Origin: an uncultured Collinsella sp.
GTDB taxonomy: Bacteria > Actinomycetota > Coriobacteriia > Coriobacteriales > Coriobacteriaceae
Direction of reading: 5' to 3'
DNA: 17,212 nucleotides
Assembly: GCA_900764025.1 (NCBI GenBank)
Contig: CAAFMM010000192.1
Location: forward strand, 1-17,212
Each line of letters opens with the position of its first letter. Position 1 is the first letter of the stretch. The notes below the pieces were generated by a model, which saw only the letters and a list, made by a program, of their open reading frames with translations, was not told the DNA's origin and searched no databases. Below, in pieces: positions 1-6,974 of this stretch. The translations under genes and the position numbers were made by a program.

Positions 1-375
1 ATCGGTGCGGTTGACAAGGAGAAGCTCGAGATCCTCAAGAATGCCGACGCCATCGTGCGCGAGGAGCTCGACGACTACAACCAGCGTCTGTTTGAGCAGA
101 CCGGCGAGCGCAACTCCGAGCACAGCTGCTGGCAGTACTTTGCGGTTCTGCCCGACATCAAGTCCGTCGGCGTTATGGGCGACGAGCGCACCTATCAGCG
201 CCCGATTATCCTGCGTGCCGTCGAGTCCAGCGATGCCATGACCGCCGACTGGGCCAAGCTGCCCTACGACGTGCTGGCCCGCATTTCCGGCCGCATCGTG
301 GCCGAAGTCCCCGGCGCCAACCGCGTGTGCTACGACATCACGTCCAAGCCGCCCGCGACCATCGAGTGGGAGTAG
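1..375 (+). CDS. guaA: GMP synthase (glutamine-hydrolysing), C-terminal part
   Basis: This is the 3' end of guaA; the start lies outside the window and the frame is open from base 1. GuaA makes GMP from XMP, ATP and glutamine in the cytoplasm, the last step of guanine nucleotide synthesis. The 124 visible residues are the C-terminal dimerisation domain. They include the family signatures [19 protein letters not shown], the run [14 protein letters not shown] and the terminal [12 protein letters not shown], ending exactly where GuaA proteins normally end. The gene is therefore not truncated here. The 3' end of guaA is a known integration target for mobile elements, and an integrase follows within 1.4 kb. 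The stop is TAG within TGGGAGTAG, whose GGGAGTA core recurs many times in the next 550 bases. Confidence 0.97.
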   Translation: MGAVDKEKLEILKNADAIVREELDDYNQRLFEQTGERNSEHSCWQYFAVLPDIKSVGVMGDERTYQRPIILRAVESSDAMTADWAKLPYDVLARISGRIVAEVPGANRVCYDITSKPPATIEWE

Positions 376-466
376 TCTGACAGGGTTCTGACCTGTATTT
401 TTGAGTGCCGCACTGTGCTGCTGAGTTTCGTTTTGTACGAGAGTCACGGCAAAGCCGCCAGCGACA

Positions 467-906
467 TTGGTGAGTAAATCCGATTATCGAGCCTCTGTTC
501 CCGCGTCGGAACGGAGGCTTTTTCTTTGGCTATTTACTCCCTTTCACCTGCAATTTCGCGATTTACTCCCCGTGTTTCGAGACGGCAAGGCACGGGGCGG
601 TATTCGGAGGAATGGGAGTAAGGATTTATCCCGAGTGAGTAGACGCGCGATTTTTGTCCCCGAGAACGAAAAGGGGCCGTTTTAGGTCCTTTGAAACTCA
701 AATCGAACTCAATAGGCCTTTTGACGGTCTCTGTGCGGCGTTTTCCCAGGTCGTTAATGGGGAGTAAAGAATCTCACCGTCTCAAGGAAAGCGGGAGTAA
801 TCAGGGGAAATGCCGCGGGGTACCGCCGTGTGCCGCCATGTAAGCCACCGCGTCATTTACTCCCCAGGTGCGCCGAAAATGCCTTTGCATGCAATGGGGA
901 GTAAAA
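467..906. repeat. cluster of GGGAGTAA motifs in both orientations
   Basis: Near-identical short motifs occur at 533-541 and 562-571 (TTTACTCCC, inverted), 614-621, 759-768 and 793-800 (GGGAGTAA, direct), 856-865 (TTTACTCCCC, inverted) and 896-906 (GGGGAGTAAAA, direct). A degenerate copy lies at 467-479 (GGTGAGTAAAT), and the guaA stop itself at 367-375 reads TGGGAGTAG. The copies at 856 and 896 form an inverted pair around the palindrome TTGCATGCAA (885-894). Short repeats of this kind next to a tyrosine integrase are typical of arm-type integrase sites. They could also be regulator sites or residues of repeated insertions at the guaA end. Confidence 0.65.
491..527 (+). terminator. intrinsic terminator downstream of guaA
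   Basis: The 11-base arms GCCTCTGTTCC (491-501) and GGAACGGAGGC (508-518) pair with a single T-G wobble around a 6-base loop. A T tract (TTTTTCTTT) follows directly, as in a rho-independent terminator reading rightward. It lies about 115 bases after the guaA stop, so it either ends guaA transcription or belonged to whatever followed guaA before insertion. Confidence 0.85.
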
Positions 907-920
907 ACTCAACATACGCA

Positions 921-942
921 GGCGTGAGCGGCGCTCACCGCC
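921..942. repeat. GC-rich palindrome after the XRE gene
   Basis: GTGAGCG and CGCTCAC are perfect inverted arms around a single G, extended by GGC/GCC with one bulged C. The site lies about 50 bases beyond the stop of the leftward XRE gene. A short T run (GAGTTTTT on the minus strand) comes only 13 bases later. It may act as a weak terminator for that gene or as a protein-binding palindrome. The tiny loop and distant T run argue against a classic terminator. Confidence 0.4.
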
Positions 943-992
943 TAGCTTGGCGTCCTGATTCGGTTGCGCTGGTTGCGAAATGCGGGGAGCCG

Positions 993-1406
993 CTACAGCG
1001 AGGCTTTCCAGTCCTCGTATTCGTCGGCGTCGATCTCGCCGTTCTCGAGCTGCGCGCGCTTCTCTGCCCACAGCTCGATCGCCGTCGCGGCTTTGGGCGC
1101 GTGCGGAGCCTTGGGGTTCAGGGAGAGGCCCGTGCCGTCGGCGGAGGGAACGATGCCGAACGAGTCCTCGAGCCGCACGAGCAGCGACATGAGGTCGCCC
1201 GCGGTCTCGACGCCATAGTCCTTGAGGGCGTTGACGGACACGCCGAGCGCCGCGGAGATGGACTCGAGCAGCTCGGGCTTGACGGCGCGGATGCCGCTCT
1301 CGTAGTGGCGCACGGCCCCCTCGGTCAGGCCGACGGCCTCGGCGAGTTGAGCCTGCGTCATGCCGCGCGACTTGCGGTACCGCCTTATGTTTTTGCCTAC
1401 GGACAT
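993..1406 (-). CDS. XRE/Cro-C1 family repressor of the integration module
   Basis: This 137-aa protein has a textbook N-terminal helix-turn-helix of the XRE family at residues 5-60 (IRRYRKSRGMTQAQLAEAVG, then LTEGAVRHYESG). The C-terminal half is acidic, helical and of no recognised family, and may be a dimerisation domain. The start is the ATG at 1406, preceded by a strong AGGAGGAGGG ribosome binding site 4 bases upstream. The gene diverges from the excisionase-integrase genes across a promoter region full of TACGTA palindromes. That is the standard position of an element repressor that controls both itself and excision. The family and HTH are clear; the role as element repressor is inferred from position. 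Confidence 0.9.
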   Translation of the reverse strand: MSVGKNIRRYRKSRGMTQAQLAEAVGLTEGAVRHYESGIRAVKPELLESISAALGVSVNALKDYGVETAGDLMSLLVRLEDSFGIVPSADGTGLSLNPKAPHAPKAATAIELWAEKRAQLENGEIDADEYEDWKASL

Positions 1407-1437
1407 GCGCCCTCCTCCTGGAATTACGTATCAGCAC

Positions 1438-1466
1438 ATCTTATCAGCGTACGTAAATGTACGCAA
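1438..1466 (-). promoter_or_regulatory. leftward promoter of the XRE repressor gene
   Basis: On the minus strand, TTGCGT (1466-1461) and TAAGAT (1443-1438) are separated by exactly 17 bases, as -35 and -10 boxes. The spacer contains most of the palindrome GCGTACGTAAATGTACGC (1447-1464), so a bound repressor would block its own promoter. Confidence 0.6.
1447..1464. promoter_or_regulatory. operator-like palindrome OL
   Basis: GCGTAC and GTACGC form perfect 6-base arms around GTAAAT. The site sits inside the leftward promoter. It shares the pattern CGTACGTA-NNN-GTACGC with a second copy at 1513-1529, so the two are direct repeats of one operator. A further TACGTA lies at 1425-1430. The likely ligand is the adjacent XRE protein (inference). 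Confidence 0.6.
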
Positions 1467-1471
1467 TTCTA

Positions 1472-1500
1472 TTGACAGTACAGATACGTACGTTTACTCT
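1472..1500 (+). promoter_or_regulatory. rightward promoter of the excisionase-integrase operon
   Basis: A consensus -35 TTGACA (1472-1477) and a -10-like TACTCT (1495-1500) are 17 bases apart. The spacer contains TACGTACGT (1485-1493), another copy of the operator motif. Transcription would start near 1507, 40 bases before the first gene. Confidence 0.7.
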
Positions 1501-1512
1501 GAATCTGTAAAC

Positions 1513-1529
1513 CGTACGTATTCGTACGC
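1513..1529. promoter_or_regulatory. operator-like palindrome OR
   Basis: CGTACGTATTCGTACG is a palindrome with arms CGTAC/GTACG. It repeats the site at 1447-1464 apart from its 3-base centre. It lies just downstream of the predicted start point of the rightward promoter, where a bound protein would block initiation or escape. Confidence 0.6.
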
Positions 1530-1546
1530 CATTGATTGGAGGAGCC

Positions 1547-1750
1547 ATGGACGAGAAGGTGGCGAAGACGCCGAGGCCGCACATGCTGGACGCCGACGAG
1601 GTCGCGGAGCTGCTGAGGATCAAGAAAGGCAGCGCCTACGAGGTGATCAGGAAGATAAACGCCGAGCAGGAGGCGCGCGGGCGCGTGGTTATCCGCGGAC
1701 GCGTCCGGAGCGACGTCTTCGACGCCCTGTACTTCCCGGAGGTGGACTGA
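1547..1750 (+). CDS. small excisionase-like DNA-binding protein
   Basis: This 67-aa basic/acidic mixed protein has an N-terminal helix-turn-helix of the excisionase/MerR-like type (MLDADEVAELLRIKKGSAYE, about residues 13-32), followed by a strand-like RVVIRGRVRSDVF and a short C-terminus. Small proteins of this design commonly sit directly before integrases of integrative elements, where they bias recombination towards excision. The start is the ATG at 1547, with GGAGGAG at 1538-1544. An upstream TTG in frame would place that ribosome binding site inside the gene and is rejected. The integrase starts 1 base after this stop, so the two are translationally coupled. Function is assigned from size, fold and position. 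Confidence 0.75.
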   Translation: MDEKVAKTPRPHMLDADEVAELLRIKKGSAYEVIRKINAEQEARGRVVIRGRVRSDVFDALYFPEVD

Positions 1751-1751
1751 C

Positions 1752-2822
1752 ATGCCCGTGTACAAGGATGGCAACAACGGCACGTTCTACGTGCAGTGCT
1801 ACTACCGCGACGCCCGCGGCTCGAAGCGCCACAAGACGAAGCGCGGCTTCTCCTCCGAGGTGGAGGCCGCAGTGTGGGAGAGCCAGTTCAAGAGCCTTAA
1901 CGGCGGGGCCATGGACATGACGTTCTCCGAGTTCGTCGAGGTGTACGCCTCCGAGGTGAAGCCGCGCGTACGCGAGCACACGTGGATCACCAAGGAGTAC
2001 ATCATCAACGACAAGCTCGTGCCGTTCTTCGGAGACATGCGCATGTGCGACGTGAGGCCGATCGACCTCATCAGGTGGCAAAACGAGCTCACCGAGCACC
2101 GGGACGCCGATGGGAAGCCCTGGGCGCCGACGTACCTGCGCACGGTGAACAACCAACTGAACGCCATCTTCAACCACGCCGAGCGCTACTACGGCCTCAC
2201 CGACAACCCGGTGCGCAGGGTCGACAAGATAGGCTCGAAGAAGGGCGGCGAGATGCAGTTCTGGACCAAGGACGAGTACCTGAGGTTCAGCGAGGCGGTC
2301 ATGGACAAGCCGCTGTCGTTCCACGCCTTCGAGCTGCTGTACTGGACGGGCATACGCTGCGGCGAGCTCCTGGCGCTCACGCCGTCCGACTTCATGCTGG
2401 ATAGCTCGCGGCTGCGCATCAACAAGTCGTACCAGAGCCTCCACGGCGTGGACACCGTGACCGACCCCAAGACGCCCAAGTCCGTGCGCACGATCGTCAT
2501 GCCCGCCTTCCTTCGCGACGAGATGGCGGACTTCATCGAGATGCGCGACGACGTCGCCCCCGACGAGCGCCTGTTCGCCGTGACCAAGCACTTCCTGGCC
2601 CACGAGATGGAGCGCGGGTGCAAGGCGTCGGGCGTGAAGCGCATCCGCATACACGACATACGCCACAGCCACGTGAGCCTGCTGATCGAGATGGGCTTCT
2701 CCGCGCTGGCCATCGCCGAGCGCATGGGCCACGAGGCGGTGGACATCACCTACCGCTACGCGCACCTGTTCCCCACGAAGCAGGACGAGATGGCCGCCGC
2801 GCTCGATGGAGCGAGGGGGTAA
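1752..2822 (+). CDS. int: tyrosine recombinase/integrase of the island
   Basis: This 356-aa protein is a full-length phage-type tyrosine integrase that cuts and joins attachment sites through a covalent 3'-phosphotyrosine. Residues 1-50 form an arm-binding AP2-like domain (NGTFYVQCYYRD...KRGF). Residues 57-150 are the core-binding SAM-like domain. Residues about 170-350 are the catalytic domain. The active-site set is complete: R202 (TGIRCGELLAL), probable K243, H301 and R304 (HDIRHSHVSLL), H327 (MGHEAVDIT) and the nucleophile Y336 (YRYAHLF). The start is the ATG at 1752 with GGAGGTGG just upstream. It is cotranscribed with the excisionase-like gene under the TTGACA promoter. Its closeness to guaA suggests that it integrates at the guaA 3' end. 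Confidence 0.95.
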   Translation: MPVYKDGNNGTFYVQCYYRDARGSKRHKTKRGFSSEVEAAVWESQFKSLNGGAMDMTFSEFVEVYASEVKPRVREHTWITKEYIINDKLVPFFGDMRMCDVRPIDLIRWQNELTEHRDADGKPWAPTYLRTVNNQLNAIFNHAERYYGLTDNPVRRVDKIGSKKGGEMQFWTKDEYLRFSEAVMDKPLSFHAFELLYWTGIRCGELLALTPSDFMLDSSRLRINKSYQSLHGVDTVTDPKTPKSVRTIVMPAFLRDEMADFIEMRDDVAPDERLFAVTKHFLAHEMERGCKASGVKRIRIHDIRHSHVSLLIEMGFSALAIAERMGHEAVDITYRYAHLFPTKQDEMAAALDGARG

Positions 2823-2827
2823 GCAAG

Positions 2828-3253
2828 ATGCCGTGCGAGAACAGCGCCCGCAAGCGCAGCAAGACGATGGCGTTTCGCTGCACGCCCGAGGAGCACAAGC
2901 TCATATGCGAGATGGCAGCCTGGAGCGGCATGAGCAGGCAGGACTACATCATCGCCAAGCTCACCGATACCCAGGTCGAGGTGAGGCCCTCTGTAAGCGT
3001 GCAGAAGGCGTTGAAGGACTCGATGGCGGAGTTGTCCAAGGAAGTACGGCTGGCGGCCTCCTACGGCGAGCTGAGCGAGTCCCTGCAGCAGAGGATCGAG
3101 CTCGTGATGAGGTTCTTCCTGGCGCTCGGCGAGGGGGTTGAGGCACCAGTGACGGAAGCGCCACCGCAAACCTCGCATTTGGAAGAGCCGACAACATCCG
3201 TCATGGATGCGGGCTCCGACACCGCAAGCATCTTCGAGATGGGGCGCATGTAA
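2828..3253 (+). CDS. MobC-like ribbon-helix-helix mobilisation accessory protein
   Basis: This 141-aa protein starts at the ATG 5 bases after the integrase stop. Residues 10-47 (KRSKTMAFRCTPEEHKLICE, then AWSGMSRQDYIIAKL) match the pattern of plasmid and element mobilisation proteins of the MobC type. These bind near oriT and help a relaxase open the strand. The middle is helical with scattered hydrophobics (residues 60-105), and the C-terminal 35 residues look disordered. No relaxase gene is visible next to it, so it is either an orphan in this island or works with a relaxase outside the window. Its stop lies 3 bases from the stop of the convergent DUF262 gene, with no terminator between them. 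A plain transcriptional regulator of the same fold is the alternative. Confidence 0.7.
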   Translation: MPCENSARKRSKTMAFRCTPEEHKLICEMAAWSGMSRQDYIIAKLTDTQVEVRPSVSVQKALKDSMAELSKEVRLAASYGELSESLQQRIELVMRFFLALGEGVEAPVTEAPPQTSHLEEPTTSVMDAGSDTASIFEMGRM

Positions 3254-3256
3254 GGT

Positions 3257-4960
3257 TTAACGCCAGACCTCCAACGCCTTGTCCGCAAGCCATTCGGCGC
3301 GATCGGCGATATCGCCCTCGTCCCAAGACTCCTTCTCCAGGGCGCCGGCCATGGTCGCAAGGCCGGCGGCGCAGAGGGCAAGACCGTCCTTGTATCCCTT
3401 TCCCTGCTTCTTGGTGGGCCAATCGGCATCGCGGATGGAGGCGTTGAGCGAATGCGTGATGATGGCGAGGTTGCCGAGCGTGAGGAGCTTCCTGTCCCTT
3501 CGCGTGGCAGCCTCATCGTCGAGGGCTCCCCATTTGTTGCGCCACTTCTTGGGCATCATGTGTTCGAGGGTGTACTGGTTGAACCCGAGCAGGGCCGTGC
3601 TGCTCATGCCTGGGCGAATGGCGCTTTCCAGCAGATAGAGAACGCCCTTGGACTGAAGGTTGTACAGACACGATTCCTCGAACGCCCTTCGAACCTCGTC
3701 ATCGCCGGGCATGTACGTCGTCGCCTCTTCGTTTGCTTCAAGAGCCTTCCTCAGCGTCTCCGCGTCCTTCACCTCGTTCAGGATCAGCGAGGTGAACAGC
3801 CTGTTGTAGTTCTTCGTGGTCGCCTGAACCAGCGTTCGGCGGACGATGTAGCTCTCAAGCAGGGCGAAGACCTCGGATTCCTCGCCCGAAGACTCCGCGT
3901 TCTTGCGAACGTAGAGCACGTACGGGATGAGCGTCGAGTTCTTGAGGCCGAATATCAGCACGTTCAGACGCTCGACGCCGGGAGCGGAGGGGATGTCCGC
4001 GTCGCAGCAGCCTGGGTCGAACGTGGACTCGAACACCTCGGCATAGGCCTTCATGCTGTCGAGGATCTCGTCCTTGTCTCCGTTGCAGTACCTGCCGATG
4101 AAGTCCTTGTAGGACTGGAAGAGGTTGGACGTGCGCGAATAGAAGAGCTTGTCCTCGGTCGTGACGCCACGCCTCTTGTCCTGGACCAGAATCTGGAGGA
4201 ATGCGTCGAAGAAGAGGTCGACGAGCGTGCGCTTGATGCGCCCGGTAACGACCTCCTGCTCCCAATACTCCCTCTTCTCAGCCGTGGGCTCGAAGACGTC
4301 CTCCCAGCACTCCTTGAACGCCTGCTCGTTCTCGCGGTTGAAGAAGTAGTTCTTGAGGAGCTCCGCCGTCGTCAGGCGCACCCCGAGCGAGTTGATGGTG
4401 TCGAATATCTGCTGCTCGTCCTCACCCTCGGTGAGGTCGATGCAGACGAACTGGACGTTCGACTTGATCGTGTTCCTGTCGACCTTCTCTGGGTCGATGT
4501 TCTTGAGGAAATAGTTGTAGGCAAGGACGATGGACGAGGAGCCCTCGACAGGCTCGCAGCCCGTGGCGCTGACGACCTTCTCGAAATCCTGCCGGTCGTA
4601 CTTGCCATGTCTCAAGGCGACTTCGCCGGTCTCCAGGACGAAATCTCGCTCGAACAGCCTATCGGCGTCGATTCTCGCGCAGAGTGCCTTGAAGAAGATG
4701 ACCATGGTCGTGAGGCGCTGCTGGCCGTCGATGACTGTGCGAACCTCGGACACCTCGGACCAAGTGTTGCCGGAGGAGGCTTGCTTCAGGATGATCGAGC
4801 CCAGGAAATAAGGTCGCTTCGAAGCCGTGACGAACTCCATGTCGCCGAGGAAGCGCTCCCATTGCTCTTCTCCCCAGACGTACGCCCTTTGGTAGAAAGG
4901 TATTTCGAGCAGGCGCGATCCGTTGAACACGCCGCTTATCGTAGATTTTCCTGCATCCAT
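3257..4960 (-). CDS. DUF262-DUF1524 (GmrSD-like) modification-dependent nuclease
   Basis: This 567-aa protein has the single-chain GmrSD layout. The N-terminal DUF262 domain has IPFYQRAYVW (residues 20-29), the signature DGQQR (78-82) and FDTINSLGVRLTTAELLKN (186-204). It has the ParB-like fold and binds nucleotide in characterised members. The C-terminal DUF1524 has a HNH-type nuclease pattern: LEHMMPKKW with H467 and P470, then TLGNL (494-498) and H503/N506. Characterised GmrSD cleaves phage DNA carrying modified bases such as glucosylated hydroxymethylcytosine; specificity here cannot be read. The start is the only plausible ATG (4960), with a weak purine-rich site before it. It is the last gene of the leftward train, 70 bases after the SNF2 gene. 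Family identity is firm and intact; the phage target is unknown. Confidence 0.92.
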   Translation of the reverse strand: MDAGKSTISGVFNGSRLLEIPFYQRAYVWGEEQWERFLGDMEFVTASKRPYFLGSIILKQASSGNTWSEVSEVRTVIDGQQRLTTMVIFFKALCARIDADRLFERDFVLETGEVALRHGKYDRQDFEKVVSATGCEPVEGSSSIVLAYNYFLKNIDPEKVDRNTIKSNVQFVCIDLTEGEDEQQIFDTINSLGVRLTTAELLKNYFFNRENEQAFKECWEDVFEPTAEKREYWEQEVVTGRIKRTLVDLFFDAFLQILVQDKRRGVTTEDKLFYSRTSNLFQSYKDFIGRYCNGDKDEILDSMKAYAEVFESTFDPGCCDADIPSAPGVERLNVLIFGLKNSTLIPYVLYVRKNAESSGEESEVFALLESYIVRRTLVQATTKNYNRLFTSLILNEVKDAETLRKALEANEEATTYMPGDDEVRRAFEESCLYNLQSKGVLYLLESAIRPGMSSTALLGFNQYTLEHMMPKKWRNKWGALDDEAATRRDRKLLTLGNLAIITHSLNASIRDADWPTKKQGKGYKDGLALCAAGLATMAGALEKESWDEGDIADRAEWLADKALEVWR

Positions 4961-5030
4961 CCTTAAAGCCCTATCTTTCCTTCGCAGTTGTTACTTATGA
5001 GCCAATATCGTCAGTGCGCCGTTCGGCCTC

Positions 5031-6974
5031 TTAGTATTCCAGGCTCTTGGCATCTTCTCCCAGCAGGCGCTCGAAGACGATACGCAGGTCCTCGTCATCG
5101 AGGTAGCCGCCCTCAAGGCAGCCGCGGTCGATGGCGTCGAGCATCGTCTGCTCCTTCTCCTTCAAGCGGTCGTAGATCACGGCGTCGAGGGATAGCTCCC
5201 TGCCGTCGCGCATGAACTTCTCGCGCATGAAGTAGTAGCGCGTCTTCTGGTCGTCGGGCAGGCCCAGACGGTGTATGCGGTCCTTTGACTGCAGCAGGTG
5301 CACCAAGTTGTAGCTGTACTCGAAATACACCGCGTCGTGGCAGACGCTGTGCAGAGAGACCGACTCGGCAAGCGTCTGCGGGTTGGTCACGAGCACCCTG
5401 AAGCGCCCCGCGCGGAAGTCGTCCAGAATCTCGCGTCTCTCTTCCTGTGGCGTGGCGCCGTAGATCGCCTCTGCCGGAATCCCCATGGCGGCGAGGTCGC
5501 GGCGGAGGTTGCTGATGCTGCGTACGAAGATGCACCATACTATGACGGGGCGGCCTTCGGCGACGATGCGCTCCACGAGCCGCTCGCACGCCACGAGCTT
5601 CGAGCTCGGGCGGCTTCGCTCGATGGCCTCGTAGAACGTCTGCGAGAAGTCGACGTAGTCGATATCCGAGTAGTCATCGCCGACCTGGTCGAGCACGTAC
5701 TCGAGGTCGCCTGGGTCCACTGCAGAGCAGAGCATCTCGGGGTCGCTCTCGAGCTGCAGGGTGCGTATGATCCTCGCGAGCGCGTTGGGGCAAGACGCGT
5801 ACAGGACTCGCAGCAATGTGTCCTCATCGGGCGTCGCCTCGACCTCCACGATCTCGTCGGGCTCCGGGCGCGGCACGCCGAGCTCGTCCTTGTTCGTTCG
5901 GCAGAAGAAGGGCGCCAGGCTGTCGTTGAGGCTTGCCTGGAGGTCCGCATCGGGCGCGCGGAGCTCGCCCGGCTCGTAGCCGAAGAACGTGTCGTAGTCC
6001 TCGGGGTACAGGATGTGCAGCAGGTTGTAGATGTCCTGGTAGGTGTTCGGGATGGGCGTTCCCGTAAGGGCGATCACGAACTTCGCGCCGTCGGCCGCCT
6101 CGAGCGCGGCTTCCGCGCGCCTGCCGCCGATGGCCTTCACCCGGTGCACCTCGTCGAAGACGAGCAGGGTCTGGTCGGGGATGATGGCATGCAGCTCCCG
6201 CACGTAGCCCGAGAGCGACTCGTAGTTGAACGTGAACAGGTTGCACGCGCCGCTGTCGAGCGACAGCGCGTTGCGCCTGCGCTCGGTCGACATCGCCGCT
6301 ATGGCGGGGTCTCCCAGCGAGAAGCAGCTCAAAGGCAGCTTATCCCCGAAGGTGGCGACCCACTCCTTCTCCCACGACTCGAAGCCGTTCTTGGGGCAAA
6401 CCACCACGATGCGGCGCGCGAGCCCCAAATGGCGAAGGTAGGCGAACACGCCGAGCACCGTCGCGGTCTTGCCGGCGCCGGGCACCGAGAAGTCGGCCGC
6501 GCGCCCAACCGTCGCCATGAAGAAGGCGTCGAGCATCTGCCGGTCGCGCAGGGGACGCACCATCGAGGCGTTCACTACGTCGCGGAACTCCCGGAAGCGC
6601 GGCCCCAGCTGGGGGTCGTCGGCGATGCCCTCGGCGGTCTGCGCCTTGATGGCCAACCCCACCTCGGAGCGCTCGCGGATGTAGGTCTCGCCGGCGTTCA
6701 CGAAGGCGCCGAAGCTCGGGTCAACCGCGACCTCGACGCCGTGGCCGTCGGCCTCCATGATCGCCTCGAGCATGTCCTGGCACTCGCGAAGGCCCATGCC
6801 GCCGTCGAGTAGGATGCGGTCGCGATCGGTGCCGTCGACGGCGCTCGCCGGGTAGTACAGCCAGGCGCGCCATGCGGCCGAGGCCATGAACGAGGCGATG
6901 TCTTGCCCCTCGATGCGCAGGTACATGCCGGGGCGCGCCTCGTCGTAGCAGACGACGGCCCTAGGCGCGCTCAT
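5031..6974 (-). CDS. SNF2-type superfamily 2 helicase/translocase
   Basis: This 647-aa protein is a DNA translocase of the SNF2 group. All motifs are visible: Walker A VPGAGKT (164-170), motif II DEVH (274-277), motif III LTGTPIPN (303-310), motif V NPQTLAESVSLH (531-542) and motif VI QSKDRIHRLG (562-571). The first 150 residues are not helicase-like and have no family I recognise; they could be a substrate- or partner-binding domain. The ATG at 6974 is chosen over an in-frame GTG at 6983. It gives the same 14-base overlap with the upstream gene that is seen at the next junction, and GGTGAG precedes it. SNF2 proteins recur in DISARM and other defence clusters, but the DISARM marker genes are absent here. 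The gene looks intact. Confidence 0.9.
   Translation of the reverse strand: MSAPRAVVCYDEARPGMYLRIEGQDIASFMASAAWRAWLYYPASAVDGTDRDRILLDGGMGLRECQDMLEAIMEADGHGVEVAVDPSFGAFVNAGETYIRERSEVGLAIKAQTAEGIADDPQLGPRFREFRDVVNASMVRPLRDRQMLDAFFMATVGRAADFSVPGAGKTATVLGVFAYLRHLGLARRIVVVCPKNGFESWEKEWVATFGDKLPLSCFSLGDPAIAAMSTERRRNALSLDSGACNLFTFNYESLSGYVRELHAIIPDQTLLVFDEVHRVKAIGGRRAEAALEAADGAKFVIALTGTPIPNTYQDIYNLLHILYPEDYDTFFGYEPGELRAPDADLQASLNDSLAPFFCRTNKDELGVPRPEPDEIVEVEATPDEDTLLRVLYASCPNALARIIRTLQLESDPEMLCSAVDPGDLEYVLDQVGDDYSDIDYVDFSQTFYEAIERSRPSSKLVACERLVERIVAEGRPVIVWCIFVRSISNLRRDLAAMGIPAEAIYGATPQEERREILDDFRAGRFRVLVTNPQTLAESVSLHSVCHDAVYFEYSYNLVHLLQSKDRIHRLGLPDDQKTRYYFMREKFMRDGRELSLDAVIYDRLKEKEQTMLDAIDRGCLEGGYLDDEDLRIVFERLLGEDAKSLEY

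Larger units (their letters stand above)
376..992. other. gene-free left end of the island
   Basis: There is no convincing gene between the guaA stop and the XRE regulator. The short frames here run through a terminator hairpin or through repeats and lack ribosome binding sites. The stretch holds a weak 5-bp hairpin just after guaA (377-395, ACAGG/CCTGT followed by ATTTTTG), a strong intrinsic terminator (491-527), a cluster of GGGAGTAA-type motifs (467-906) and a GC-rich palindrome (921-942). Given its place between the presumed insertion site and the integrase operon, it probably contains the attachment site and integrase arm-binding sites. That assignment is inference. Confidence 0.7.

Noticed and set aside
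467..685. 72-codon frame after guaA
   Set aside because: It reads through the intrinsic terminator and several repeat motifs and has no convincing ribosome binding site.
810..1475. 221-codon frame over the XRE gene
   Set aside because: It is antisense to a clear XRE regulator and covers the promoter region.
3452..4966. Long frame opposite the GmrSD-like gene, and similar ones opposite the SNF2 gene (5298-6812), the helicase (9584-10693, 10982-11884, 13143-14267) and the integrase (1689-2765)
   Set aside because: These are GC-driven mirror frames of genes with clear families; they have no ribosome binding sites or recognisable domains.
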